Source: Gemmiger formicilis | GTDB taxonomy: Bacteria > Bacillota > Clostridia > Oscillospirales > Ruminococcaceae | Direction: 5' to 3' | DNA length: 64,000 nt | NCBI RefSeq assembly: GCF_016900095.1 | Contig: NZ_JACJJP010000003.1 | Coordinates: 62,001-126,000, forward strand | Part shown: positions 14,944 to 23,655 of the stretch, piece after piece | Numbering within the stretch: the stretch's first letter is position 1 | How the letters are laid out: every line of letters begins with the position of its first letter | Made by a program: the position numbers and the translations under genes | The notes under the pieces: generated by a model | The model's input: only the letters and a program-made list of their open reading frames with translations | Databases searched by the model: none | What the model was told of the DNA's origin: nothing

Positions 14944-15966
14944 TCAGGCGGATTCCTGTTGATAGACCAGCTGTCCCAGCTGCTGCATGGCAGACACCAC
15001 CTGCGGAGGAAAATCCACATTCTGATCTCCCTGGTCGGTCATGCAGCAAAGGATGTAAGGGCTCTCTGCATACACGATGGCAAAATCGTGGAAGGCGTAG
15101 TCCCAGCTGCCATACTTTTTGGCCGCCTCCACCCCGTCGGGCACATACAGCGCCGTGTGCTCCGCATCCAGGAAGCAATCCATCAGTTGGAGAGAGGTGC
15201 TTGTCTCGGTCTCGAAATACTCGTACAGCGCCTGCATGAGCAGCCCGGCGTCGGACACATTCATAATGCCGTCGATGCCGCCGTCCAGGGTCATAGAGCA
15301 GGAATAGGGTGCGTGAAACCCCAGTTCGGCCAGAAAGTCGCAGAAGCCGGTTTCCTGGTTGGCGGGCCAGGTGGATACCAGCATATCCATGGCATTGTTG
15401 TCGCTTACCGTGATCATGGCGTACATGGCATCCCAGGCCGGTATCATGGAAACACCGTCGTACGCATCCAGCTTGGTGCCTTCCAGCGTGCCGAAAGCGA
15501 AGGAATTGTACACGTCCCCTTCCATATCCAGCAGTCCCTGCTCCGCCTGTTCACACAGCCACAAGGCATAGGCCGCCTTCAGAGTGCTGGCGGGATAGTA
15601 CTCGGTTTCCGCATTGTATGTATAAATGTCCCCTGTTTCCAGATCCTGGGCATATACCGAAAAGCCGCTGGGCTGCTGTGCACAGAAGGCATCCAGGGAA
15701 GCGGTGTCCCACCCCGCAAAAGCGGCTGCCGCGGTGGGTTCCGGCGTGGCTGTAATTTCACTTTGCGCCACATCAGCGGGTTCGGTTGCCGAAGCGGCCG
15801 GCAGCTCCGAAAGCACACTTTCCGCCACCGATTCTGCTTCCTCAACGGCCCGGTCCGTCCGTGCCAGAGGCAGCCATTCCTTCGCACAAAAAGCCAGCGC
15901 CGCCGCGACCGCTACCATTCCCACAAATGCCAGACCTGTATGCGGCTTTTTGGTTTTTGTTGACAT
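14944..15966 (-). CDS. Exported beta-lactamase-fold serine hydrolase
   Basis: Membrane-anchored or secreted protein of 340 aa: a basic start, one hydrophobic segment (about residues 11-29), a long Ala/Glu/Pro-rich linker to about residue 85, then a penicillin-recognising serine enzyme domain. Visible motifs are S127-T-L-K130 (S-x-x-K) and S188-D-N190, as in class A beta-lactamases; the third motif is K284-Y-G where K-T/S-G is expected. A Glu166-type omega loop is not obvious. It could be a D,D-carboxypeptidase/peptidoglycan hydrolase or an esterase; acquired beta-lactam resistance should not be assumed. ATG 15966 has AAGGA 10 bases upstream. It stands alone behind its own promoter. Confidence 0.8.
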   Translation of the reverse strand: MSTKTKKPHTGLAFVGMVAVAAALAFCAKEWLPLARTDRAVEEAESVAESVLSELPAASATEPADVAQSEITATPEPTAAAAFAGWDTASLDAFCAQQPSGFSVYAQDLETGDIYTYNAETEYYPASTLKAAYALWLCEQAEQGLLDMEGDVYNSFAFGTLEGTKLDAYDGVSMIPAWDAMYAMITVSDNNAMDMLVSTWPANQETGFCDFLAELGFHAPYSCSMTLDGGIDGIMNVSDAGLLMQALYEYFETETSTSLQLMDCFLDAEHTALYVPDGVEAAKKYGSWDYAFHDFAIVYAESPYILCCMTDQGDQNVDFPPQVVSAMQQLGQLVYQQESA

Positions 15967-15989
15967 TCCATCCACATCCTTCAAGCACC

Positions 15990-16018
15990 ATTGTAGTCCA
16001 TGTGATCTTATATATCAA
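15990..16018 (-). promoter_or_regulatory. Sigma-A promoter for the serine hydrolase gene
   Basis: Minus-strand TTGATA (16013-16018), 17 bases, TACAAT (15990-15995). Confidence 0.7.
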
Positions 16019-16074
16019 GAATACGCGCCATTTGTATCGGTTTTGTTTGCAAAATGTGTTGAAATGGTGGGGAC

Positions 16075-16112
16075 AAAAAATTTCCCGCCGGAAAAACCGG
16101 CGGGAAATTTTT
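16075..16112 (-). terminator. Intrinsic terminator of the glycogen operon
   Basis: A perfect stem of about 16 bp, core TTTCCCGCCGG and CCGGCGGGAAA with a 5-base A/T loop, ending in T6 on the minus strand just after glgA. Confidence 0.92.
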
Positions 16113-16130
16113 CAGGCTATCAAATTTGAC

Positions 16131-17549
16131 TTACCAGAGGTTGACAACTTCGTTGTACAGTCCTTCGTAGCTCTTGGCAGAGTTGGACCAGCTGAAGTCG
16201 CACTCCATGGCGCGGCGGACCAGAATCGGCCAGCCATCCTTCTGCCAGTAGCCCTCCTTGGCACGCCAGCAAGCTTCATACAATTCATGGGCGTTGTAGT
16301 TGGCGAAGGTAAAGCCGTTGCCGTACCCGTCCCCGGAATCGTGGATGGAGTCGCGCAGGCCACCGGTCTCGCGGACCACGGGAATGGTGCCGTAGCGGCA
16401 GGAAACCATCTGGGCCAGGCCGCAGGGTTCCGAGCGGGAAGGCATCAGGAAGATATCGGCACCGGAATAGATGCGCTGGGCAAGCTTGGCGTTGAAGCCG
16501 ATGTACACGCCCACACGCCCCGGATGACGGGCGCACAGCTCATTGAAGAAGTTTTCGTACTGAGCCTCACCGGAGCCGAGAATCACCAGTTCAATCCCCT
16601 GCTGCAGCAGGCCTTCGGCGATGGAGCGGACCAGATCAACGCCCTTATGGCCCACCAGGCGGGTGACCATGGCCATGACCGGGCTGCCGTCCTTGTTCAG
16701 TCCCATCTCATCCTGCAGAGCAGCCTTGCAGGCAGCTTTGCCTTCCTGGAAGGTATCCACATCGTAGTTCTTCACGATGTCCGGATCGGTGGCAGGGTTG
16801 AACACATCCACATCGATGCCGTTCAGGATGCCGCACAGCTTGTACTGTTTCTGACGCAGCAGGCCATCCAGGCCGTGGCTGAACCAGGGATCCAGAATTT
16901 CCTGGGCATAGGTGGGGCTGACGGTGGTGACCTTGTCGGCGGTTTCGATGGCGCCTTTCATGAAGTTGGCACAGCCGTCGTATTCCACCACATGGGCATC
17001 CCGGTTGCCGATACCGCAGGTGTCTTCCAGAATGTCCAGACCATACTTGCCCTGGTAGGCAATGTTATGGATGGTGAACACCGTCTTGATGCGGTTGAAC
17101 TTATCCAGGTGGCGGTAATACAGGTTCAGATACACCGGAGTCAGCGCGGTCTGCCAGTCGTTGCAGTTGATGATGTCGGGCTCAAAATCGGTGTAGAACA
17201 GCATTTCCAGAATGGCGCGGGAGAAGAAGGCGAAACGTTCGCCGTCATCATAGAAGCCATACAGGCCACTGCGCTTGAAGTAATATTCGTTGTCGATGAA
17301 GTAGAAGGTCACTCCGTCGTATTCCGCCTTGAACAGGCCGCAGTACTGGCTGCGCCAGCCCACCGGAACACTGAAGTTGGTGATGTAGGTCAGGGTATCC
17401 TTGTACTTCAGGTCGTTATACAGCGGCATTACCACACGACAGTCGATGCCATCCTGAACGAGAGCCTTGGGCAGAGCGCCGGCCACATCGGCCAGGCCGC
17501 CGGACTTGGCAAACGGGGCCGCCTCGCTGGCAGCATACAAAATTTTCAT
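16131..17549 (-). CDS. glgA: Glycogen synthase
   Basis: GT5 enzyme that adds glucose from ADP-glucose to the non-reducing end of alpha-1,4-glucan. 472 aa, normal length. The N-terminal ADP-glucose site is K15-S-G-G-L-A-D-V in ASEAAPFAKSGGLADVAGA. Other family landmarks are INCNDWQTAL, VFTIHNIAYQGKYG, ILNGIDVDVFNPATD, and the C-terminal MPSRSEPCGLAQM with the retaining GT catalytic Glu region. GAAAGGAGG lies 10 bases before ATG 17549. It is the last gene of glgB-glgC-glgD-glgA, but a terminator-like hairpin at 17600-17628 separates it from glgD. Confidence 0.97.
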   Translation of the reverse strand: MKILYAASEAAPFAKSGGLADVAGALPKALVQDGIDCRVVMPLYNDLKYKDTLTYITNFSVPVGWRSQYCGLFKAEYDGVTFYFIDNEYYFKRSGLYGFYDDGERFAFFSRAILEMLFYTDFEPDIINCNDWQTALTPVYLNLYYRHLDKFNRIKTVFTIHNIAYQGKYGLDILEDTCGIGNRDAHVVEYDGCANFMKGAIETADKVTTVSPTYAQEILDPWFSHGLDGLLRQKQYKLCGILNGIDVDVFNPATDPDIVKNYDVDTFQEGKAACKAALQDEMGLNKDGSPVMAMVTRLVGHKGVDLVRSIAEGLLQQGIELVILGSGEAQYENFFNELCARHPGRVGVYIGFNAKLAQRIYSGADIFLMPSRSEPCGLAQMVSCRYGTIPVVRETGGLRDSIHDSGDGYGNGFTFANYNAHELYEACWRAKEGYWQKDGWPILVRRAMECDFSWSNSAKSYEGLYNEVVNLW

Positions 17550-17599
17550 GGTGGGTAGCCTCCTTTCGGGTTATAATACGCGCTAGGCGCGAAGAGATA

Positions 17600-17628
17600 A
17601 AAGAAAGGGCGGGAGACTCCCCCGCCCT
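17600..17628 (-). terminator. Terminator-like hairpin between glgD and glgA
   Basis: AGGGCGGG (17606-17613) pairs with CCCGCCCT (17621-17628), 7-base loop, followed on the minus strand by TTTCTTTTATCTC. It may attenuate transcription into glgA. Confidence 0.7.
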
Positions 17629-17680
17629 CTCAATCAGGCGCGGCTGCCGGGGAGATGTGGCGGCCCGCCTTTTTGAGCGA

Positions 17681-18808
17681 TCAAACCGTGTGGTTCTTGG
17701 CAACGAACACCGGGAACGAATCGGTGCCGCACAGCTGCTTGCCGGTGGTGATATGAACGTTCTTGTCGGTCACGACATACTCAACCGAGCAGTTTTCTTC
17801 CACAATGGTATCCTGCATCAGCACGCTGTTCTTGACCACGGCGCCCTTCTTGACAACGCAGCCACGGAACAGCACGCTGTTTTCAACCTCGCCTTCGATG
17901 ACACAGCCGTCGGCCAGCAGGCTGTTCTTGACCTTGCTGCCGCTGATGTACCGGGTGGGGTTATCGTCACGAATCTTGGTGTAGATGGGGTTGGCGGGAT
18001 CGAACAGCTGGTCGACGTTACCCGGCTGCAGCAGCCGCATATTCTCATCGAAGTAGCTCTTCATATCCGCCAGACGGGCGGCATAGCCGGTGAACTCATA
18101 AGCCTGAACGTTCAGCAGGCTGAGGTTGCGGGCCAGAATGTCGCGCTCGAAGTACACCAGGCCGCGGACAGCGGCGTCTCGAACCAGCTGGATCAGGCTT
18201 TCGCGCTCGATGACATACAGGTTCATGGACAGGTTCTGCATGCCGGGACGATAGTCATTGGACAGCAGCTCGGTCACACGGCCGTTGGCATCCATGCGGA
18301 TGGTGTAGTTATCATTGCGGGCGCCATCGGGAATTTCGGCCCGGTTATAGACCATGGTCACATCGGCGCCGCTGTTGACATGAGCTTCCAGCAGCTTGTT
18401 GAAGTTGAAGTTCATGGCAATGTGGGAGTCGGACAGGATGACATAGCGCTCTTTCTGCGCAGCCAGCCAGGTCAGAACGCTGGCCAGGGCATCCACACGA
18501 CCGGAATACAGCTTGACGCTGCGCTCCGCAAAAGGCGGAATGATGTTCAGACCGCCGCGCTTGCGGGTCAGGTCCCATTCACGGCCGGCGCCCAGATGGT
18601 CCATCAGGGAGTGGTAGTTCTTGCGCACGATGATGGAAACATTGTCCACGCCGGAATTGGCCATGTTGGACAGCGTGAAGTCGATCATGCGGTAACGACC
18701 CGCAAACGGGATGGAGGCCATTGTGCGCTCCGCCACCAGTTCGGGGACAAGGTTATCATACGAGTTGGCGAAAATGACGCCCAGAGCATTTGCGTTGCTG
18801 CTTACCAT
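17681..18808 (-). CDS. glgD: Glucose-1-phosphate adenylyltransferase, GlgD subunit
   Basis: Non-catalytic or regulatory partner of GlgC found in Firmicutes; the GlgC-GlgD complex is more active than GlgC alone. 375 aa. The nucleotidyltransferase domain is recognisable ([31 protein letters not shown] in two parts) but the usual N-terminal G-G-G-x-G-T-R-L pyrophosphorylase signature is missing: the protein starts [15 protein letters not shown], which marks the GlgD branch. A C-terminal left-handed beta-helix with hexapeptide repeats follows ([20 protein letters not shown]). The start overlaps the end of glgC by 7 bases. Confidence 0.94.
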   Translation of the reverse strand: MVSSNANALGVIFANSYDNLVPELVAERTMASIPFAGRYRMIDFTLSNMANSGVDNVSIIVRKNYHSLMDHLGAGREWDLTRKRGGLNIIPPFAERSVKLYSGRVDALASVLTWLAAQKERYVILSDSHIAMNFNFNKLLEAHVNSGADVTMVYNRAEIPDGARNDNYTIRMDANGRVTELLSNDYRPGMQNLSMNLYVIERESLIQLVRDAAVRGLVYFERDILARNLSLLNVQAYEFTGYAARLADMKSYFDENMRLLQPGNVDQLFDPANPIYTKIRDDNPTRYISGSKVKNSLLADGCVIEGEVENSVLFRGCVVKKGAVVKNSVLMQDTIVEENCSVEYVVTDKNVHITTGKQLCGTDSFPVFVAKNHTV

Positions 18809-20025
18809 TGTTCCTCACCATCCTTTACATCATTGGAGACCATTGCCTTGGGACCCACCGTTGCGCCCTTGCCGATCTTGACGCCGGCGCCCAAAGTGGC
18901 CACATCGCCGGGTTCGGCAATGTTCAGGCCGCTTTCGGGCATCTTGCCCACGGTAGCACCTTCCTCGATGGTGCAGTTTTCGGCCACGATGCAGTGTGCC
19001 ACGGTGGCGCCAGCCTTGATGACCGTACCACCCATGACCACAGCGGCTTCCACCGTTGCGCCCTTTTCGACCACAACGCCCGGGAAGAGGATGGAGTTCT
19101 TGACAGTGCCGTTGACCTTGCAGCCTTCGGTAACCATGGAGTTTTCAATGTCGGCATCCGTTCCGATCTGCTGGCACGGACGGCCGGAGTTGCGGGAGTA
19201 GATCTTCCAGTTTTCGTCAAACAGGTTGATGCCGGAGTGAGAGGGATCCAGCACTTCCATGTTGGCCTGCCACAGAGAAGAAATGGTGCCCACGTCCTTC
19301 CAGTAGCCGCTGAAACGGTAAGCATACATGCGACGGCCGTCCCGCAGCAGAGCGGGAATGACGTTCTTGCCGAAGTCGTTTTCAGAGTTGGGATCGGCTT
19401 CGTCGGCGATCAGGTAGGCCTTGAGCACATCCCAGTTAAAGATGTAGATGCCCATGGAAGCCAGGTTGGACTTGGGCTCTTTCGGCTTTTCCTGGAATTC
19501 GCTGATGCGGTCGTCGTTATCGGTGACCATCAGACCGAAGCGGGATGCTTCGCTCCATGGCACTTCCATGACGGCCACGCTGAATTCGGCATTCTTTTCC
19601 TTGTGGAAACGCAGGAAGTCGCTGTAATCCTGTTTGCAGATCTGGTCGCCGGACAGGATGATGACATACTGCGGATCATACCGATCGATGAAGGAAATAT
19701 TCTGATAGATTGCGTTGGCCGTACCCTTGTACCAGTCGGACCCGCTGGCCTGCTGATACGGGGGCAGGACGTGCACACCGCCATGCAGGCGGTCCAGGTC
19801 CCAGGGCTGACCGTTGCCGATGTACTCGTTCAGAACCAGCGGCTGATACTGGGTCAGGATACCCACAGTATCAATGTCGGAGTTGACGCAGTTGGAAAGC
19901 GGGAAGTCGATGATGCGGTACTTTCCGCCAAAGGGTACCGCCGGCTTGGCCAGCTTCTGGGTCAGCGCATAAAGGCGTGAGCCTTGTCCGCCGGCCAGGA
20001 TCATTGCGATCATTTCTTTTGCCAT
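18802..20025 (-). CDS. glgC: Glucose-1-phosphate adenylyltransferase
   Basis: Catalytic ADP-glucose pyrophosphorylase, making ADP-glucose from ATP and glucose-1-phosphate, the committed step of glycogen synthesis. 407 aa. The N-terminal A-G-G-Q-G-S-R-L loop (residues 11-18) binds the nucleotide; the family motif [20 protein letters not shown] follows and FQEKPKEPK and YWKDVGTI mark the sugar-phosphate site. The C-terminal region is a hexapeptide beta-helix ([20 protein letters not shown]). AAGGGGAG precedes ATG 20025. Second gene of the glycogen operon, 36 bases after glgB. Confidence 0.97.
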   Translation of the reverse strand: MAKEMIAMILAGGQGSRLYALTQKLAKPAVPFGGKYRIIDFPLSNCVNSDIDTVGILTQYQPLVLNEYIGNGQPWDLDRLHGGVHVLPPYQQASGSDWYKGTANAIYQNISFIDRYDPQYVIILSGDQICKQDYSDFLRFHKEKNAEFSVAVMEVPWSEASRFGLMVTDNDDRISEFQEKPKEPKSNLASMGIYIFNWDVLKAYLIADEADPNSENDFGKNVIPALLRDGRRMYAYRFSGYWKDVGTISSLWQANMEVLDPSHSGINLFDENWKIYSRNSGRPCQQIGTDADIENSMVTEGCKVNGTVKNSILFPGVVVEKGATVEAAVVMGGTVIKAGATVAHCIVAENCTIEEGATVGKMPESGLNIAEPGDVATLGAGVKIGKGATVGPKAMVSNDVKDGEEQW

Positions 20026-20061
20026 AATGTTTCTCCCCTTAAATGTGGTATTTGCATTGGA

Positions 20062-22119
20062 TCAAATATTTCCTTCCATCTTTTCAGACGGTTTGGACTT
20101 GGGTTTGCGCGCACGGGTGGCCGAGGTGGTCTTGCGCGCCGTGGGTTTTGCCTGTTTTTCTGCCTTGGAAGTCTTGGTTGCCTTGGCCGGTTCGGCGTCC
20201 GTCTTTTTCACAGCCTTCTTGCGCGGCGCAGGCACACTGAAATACAGAGTGGACAGCGGCGGCAGAGTCAGGGTGATGTGCTGTTCAAAACCATGCATGG
20301 CGCCTTTCTTGCTGCGCACCGTGCCGTTGGTCACGCCCGAGCCGCCGTACTTGGCGTCGTCGGAATTGAGCACCTCTTTATAGCTGCCGGGGTTTGGCAC
20401 GCCCATGGCATACCCTTCCCGCAGAACGGGGTTGAAGTTGCAGACAATCAGCACCATCTTGCCCTGGGCATCCCGCCGCAGGAAGGCAATCACGCTCTGC
20501 TGGTTGTCGTCGGGCACGATCCACTGGAAGCCTTCCCAGCTGTAATCCACCTGCCACATGGCGGGGGTCTCGCGGTAGAACTTGTTCAGATCGCGCACAT
20601 AGCTTTGCAGCTGATGATGTTTGTCATAGCCCAGCAGCATCCAGTCCAGCGGTTTCTTTTCGTCCCATTCGATGAACTGGCCGAACTCCTGGCCCATGAA
20701 CAACAGCTTCTTGCCGGGATGGGCGGCCATATAACCGTAGAAGGTGCGCAGGTTGGCAAACTTCTGTTCGTAATCTCCCGGCATCTTGTTGATCAGGCTG
20801 CACTTGCCGTGCACCACCTCATCATGGCTGATGGGAAGGACAAAGTTTTCGCTGAAAGCGTAGAAGAAGCTGAAGGTAACCTTGCCGTGGTTGCCCGCAC
20901 GGAACAACGGATCGGTCTTCATGTAGCTGAGCATGTCGTTCATCCAGCCCATGTTCCACTTGAAGTTGAAGCCCAGGCCGCCGTCCGCCGCCGGCTTGGT
21001 GACCAGCGGCCATGCGGTGGATTCCTCGGCAATCATCATCTTGTGGGGGTAACGGCCCAGCACGGTGCTGTTGCACTTTTGCAGGAAAGCGATGGCTTCC
21101 AGGTTTTCCTTGCCGCCGTTGACGTTCTGTTCCCACTCGCCGTCCCGACGGTTGTAATCCAGATACAGCATGCTGGCCACGGCATCCACGCGCAGGCCGT
21201 CCACATGGTACTGTTCAATCCAGAACAAAGCGCTGGAAATCAGGAAGCTCTGCACTTCCGGCATGCCGTAGTTGAAGACCATGGTGCCCCATTCCTTGTG
21301 TTCCCCGCGGCGAGGGTTGGGGTCCTCATAGCAGGGGGCGCCGTCAAACATGTACAGGCCGTAGGCATCCTTGGGGAAATGGGCGGGAACCCAGTCCAGA
21401 ATCACGCCGATGCCGGCGTTGTGCATCTTGTTCACGAACGCCATGAAATCGTGGGGCGAGCCGTATCGGCTGGTGGGGGCAAAGTATCCGGTGACCTGAT
21501 AGCCCCAGCTGCCGTCAAAGGGATATTCGGTGATGGGCAGCAGTTCCACATGGGTGTAGCCCATATCCTGTATGTACGGAATCAGCTCGTCCGCCAACTC
21601 GGAGTAGTTGTAAGGGACGCCGTCCGCTTTCATCTTCCAGCTGCCGGCATGCAGCTCATAAATGAGCATCGGCCCGTTGATCACATCGCGCTTCTTCTGT
21701 TCTTCCTCCCAGGCGGAGTCGCTCCAGGTAAAGCCGCCGATGTCATAGACCTTGCTACCGTTGGAAGGGCGAGTTTCGGCATGGAAGGCATACGGGTCCG
21801 CCTTGTAAATCAGCTCGTCCGAAGGTGTGGTCACGCAGAACTTGTACACATCAAACTGCTTGATGCCGGGAATGAAAAGTTCCCAGATTCCGTCGTCCAC
21901 CTTTTTCATCGGGTGTGCCGTGGGCATCCAGTCGTTAAAATCGCCCACCACAGAAACAGCCTTTGCATGCGGGGCCCACAGCCGGAACACAACGCCCGCC
22001 TGTCCGTCCTGCTCGCAAAGGTGTGCACCGAAGTAGCGATATGCTTCCATATTATTTCCCTGCCGGAACAGATAAATCGGCAGGTCGGAAGGTTTTGGCA
22101 CCTTTTCTTGCTGTTTCAA
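20062..22119 (-). CDS. glgB: 1,4-alpha-glucan branching enzyme
   Basis: GH13 enzyme introducing alpha-1,6 branches into glycogen. 685 aa with an N-terminal CBM48 domain (VVFRLWAPHAKAVSVVGDFNDW), the catalytic barrel and a C-terminal beta domain. Visible catalytic residues are the nucleophile D312 in HVDGLRVDAVASML and the acid/base E365 in MMIAEESTAWP; ISHDEVVHGK carries the transition-state His-Asp. The last 55 residues form a Lys/Ala/Thr-rich, low-complexity basic tail not needed for catalysis. The start is TTG at 22119, supported by AAGGGGAG 6 bases upstream; no ATG is better placed. First gene of the glycogen operon with two promoters upstream. Confidence 0.96.
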   Translation of the reverse strand: MKQQEKVPKPSDLPIYLFRQGNNMEAYRYFGAHLCEQDGQAGVVFRLWAPHAKAVSVVGDFNDWMPTAHPMKKVDDGIWELFIPGIKQFDVYKFCVTTPSDELIYKADPYAFHAETRPSNGSKVYDIGGFTWSDSAWEEEQKKRDVINGPMLIYELHAGSWKMKADGVPYNYSELADELIPYIQDMGYTHVELLPITEYPFDGSWGYQVTGYFAPTSRYGSPHDFMAFVNKMHNAGIGVILDWVPAHFPKDAYGLYMFDGAPCYEDPNPRRGEHKEWGTMVFNYGMPEVQSFLISSALFWIEQYHVDGLRVDAVASMLYLDYNRRDGEWEQNVNGGKENLEAIAFLQKCNSTVLGRYPHKMMIAEESTAWPLVTKPAADGGLGFNFKWNMGWMNDMLSYMKTDPLFRAGNHGKVTFSFFYAFSENFVLPISHDEVVHGKCSLINKMPGDYEQKFANLRTFYGYMAAHPGKKLLFMGQEFGQFIEWDEKKPLDWMLLGYDKHHQLQSYVRDLNKFYRETPAMWQVDYSWEGFQWIVPDDNQQSVIAFLRRDAQGKMVLIVCNFNPVLREGYAMGVPNPGSYKEVLNSDDAKYGGSGVTNGTVRSKKGAMHGFEQHITLTLPPLSTLYFSVPAPRKKAVKKTDAEPAKATKTSKAEKQAKPTARKTTSATRARKPKSKPSEKMEGNI

Positions 22120-22199
22120 TTTGATCTCCCCTTACAAAACCATGCGTGTATGAATCCATTTTGACAGATTCACCGTTTGGTGTGGTTTCTATTGATTCT

Positions 22200-22228
22200 A
22201 TATTACCTGTTTCAAACGCGAATTTCAA
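22200..22228 (-). promoter_or_regulatory. Proximal promoter of the glycogen operon
   Basis: Minus-strand TTGAAA (22223-22228), 17 bases, TAATAT (22200-22205). The predicted leader to glgB is about 70 bases. Confidence 0.6.
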
Positions 22229-22234
22229 GACTTT

Positions 22235-22263
22235 TCTGTAATAAACCGCTAAAATTTTGTCAA
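22235..22263 (-). promoter_or_regulatory. Possible distal promoter of the glycogen operon
   Basis: Minus-strand TTGACA (22258-22263), 17 bases, TACAGA (22235-22240). The -35 is perfect and the -10 poor. The rest of the 265-base space to the next gene is AT-rich and holds nothing else recognised except the terminator at 22325-22376. Confidence 0.4.
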
Positions 22264-22324
22264 GGTCTCTTGTCGATTTGTGCAAAATAGTCATTTTTGC
22301 TGTCGATGAATGGAGCGGCTGCAC

Positions 22325-22376
22325 GAAAAAAGCGCTTATAGCGTACTTTTTGCTAAAAAAGTACGCTATAAGCGCT
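22325..22376 (-). terminator. Very long perfect-stem terminator after the SGNH hydrolase gene
   Basis: Left arm 22331-22351 and right arm 22356-22376 are exact reverse complements over 21 bp with a 4-base loop (GCTA); on the minus strand the stem is followed by TTTTTT. The stem includes AGCGCTTATAGCGTAC. Confidence 0.92.
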
Positions 22377-22384
22377 CAGAATCA

Positions 22385-23416
22385 TCAGGAACCGAGAATA
22401 TAGTAAGGGCTGGTACCTTCGTACTGGTTACGGCGGTCCCAGGCGGTGTGGGTCTGCAGATACTCGGTCCAGGCCGCGTACCCGGCAGGTCCCATGTGGA
22501 TACCGTCGGCGGTCTGGTAGTCATCAATCTGGCTGCCGTCCGGGTAGGTCAGGGCTTCCTGAATATTGACGAAATAACACCCACGGGTCAGGGCAATGTT
22601 GGCCAGCATATTGTTGATGGTCTGGATGCGGGCATTGTCCAGGCCGGGTTTGCTCTGAACCACCGTTTCCTGCACACCGGGGATAGCTTGGATATAGATG
22701 GCCACGCCGGGCAGATTCTGCTGCAGAATCTCGATCATCCGGTCATAGTAGGCAATGAAGGAATCCTCGTTGCCCTGGGTGGTCAGGGCATTCGTGCCGA
22801 ACAGCACATACAGGAAATCCGGCTGGGAGGTCACCACCGAGTCCAGGGCGGCCTCGTCCACATTGCGGGCATAGTCATGCACCACCGTGTTGTTCACGAT
22901 GATCTGGGGACCGGAGCTGCGGTATCCACGCACCTGGGCATTGGTAAAGCCGGTGGCGTAGATGGCCATGCCTTCGGTGATGCTGTCCCCCAGGAAGGTG
23001 GCGGTATTAAAATGTTCCCGCGTCACCCGCCCGGACTGAGGCAAAGCCACCATGCGGGCGTCGGTGTTCAGATAGTCGAAATCAATGGTCTGCGCCACCG
23101 GCTGGCTGGTATCCCACGCGGCATTTTCCACCGCGGGAAGCAGACGCTGGGGCGCATAAGGTACCGCGGATTCTCCGGTGGCCGTTTCCGCCGTGGCGGG
23201 CGGCTGGGTGGCAGGCGCCTGCGTAACCGACAAAGCCGCAGCTTCCGGTGTGGCAGTTTCGGGGGAAGTGGCGGGCACTTCTGGCTGCCGGCTCCGGAAC
23301 CAGAAATATCCGGCCGCCGCACACAGCAGCACAAGAACGATCAGCAGCGCAATCACCGCTTTGCGGCGGCGGCGCTGGCTTTCGATTTTTCTTCTATAAT
23401 AATAGTAATCGGCCAT
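22385..23416 (-). CDS. Membrane-anchored SGNH/GDSL-family hydrolase
   Basis: Likely extracytoplasmic esterase or cell-envelope acyl hydrolase, 343 aa. A Tyr/Arg-rich cytoplasmic start (residues 1-19) precedes one membrane segment (about 20-40), a Pro/Ala/Thr-rich linker to about 90, and then the SGNH domain. Block I is F-L-G-D-S145 with the nucleophile in GDSITEG; the Gly block is SSGPQIIV; the Asn block is LFGTNAL; the catalytic pair is D304 and H307 in DGIHMGPAGY. The substrate is unknown; related proteins act on acetylated cell-wall or surface polysaccharides. ATG 23416 has AGGAG 11 bases upstream. Confidence 0.88.
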   Translation of the reverse strand: MADYYYYRRKIESQRRRRKAVIALLIVLVLLCAAAGYFWFRSRQPEVPATSPETATPEAAALSVTQAPATQPPATAETATGESAVPYAPQRLLPAVENAAWDTSQPVAQTIDFDYLNTDARMVALPQSGRVTREHFNTATFLGDSITEGMAIYATGFTNAQVRGYRSSGPQIIVNNTVVHDYARNVDEAALDSVVTSQPDFLYVLFGTNALTTQGNEDSFIAYYDRMIEILQQNLPGVAIYIQAIPGVQETVVQSKPGLDNARIQTINNMLANIALTRGCYFVNIQEALTYPDGSQIDDYQTADGIHMGPAGYAAWTEYLQTHTAWDRRNQYEGTSPYYILGS

Positions 23417-23478
23417 AATAAGGAAGTCTCCTGCGATTGTGCACGCCCTTGCGTGCGGCATAACAGATACATGAGGCT

Positions 23479-23508
23479 ATTATACCTCTTTTTTCCCCGG
23501 ATGCGCAA
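23479..23508 (-). promoter_or_regulatory. Promoter of the SGNH hydrolase gene
   Basis: Minus-strand TTGCGC (23503-23508), 18 bases, TATAAT (23479-23484). Confidence 0.7.
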
Positions 23509-23562
23509 GGGTTTATACCCCTGTCCCGCAGCTTTTACAAAAAGCCACGTTGCTGTGCATGC

Positions 23563-23591
23563 TTGACGGTTCTGCCGTGCCCCCGTATAAT
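23563..23591 (+). promoter_or_regulatory. Promoter of the DegV gene
   Basis: TTGACG (23563-23568), 17 bases, TATAAT (23586-23591); divergent from the SGNH promoter. Confidence 0.85.
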
Positions 23592-23655
23592 AAAGAGTAA
23601 GATACCAATACTTGGAGTGCGCCTGTGTTCTGCACCGGTGCCGGGAGGTTTTGCC

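Noticed and set aside
22052-22324. 90-codon minus-strand frame before glgB
   Set aside because: It overlaps the glgB start in another frame and covers the glycogen operon promoters; no family similarity.
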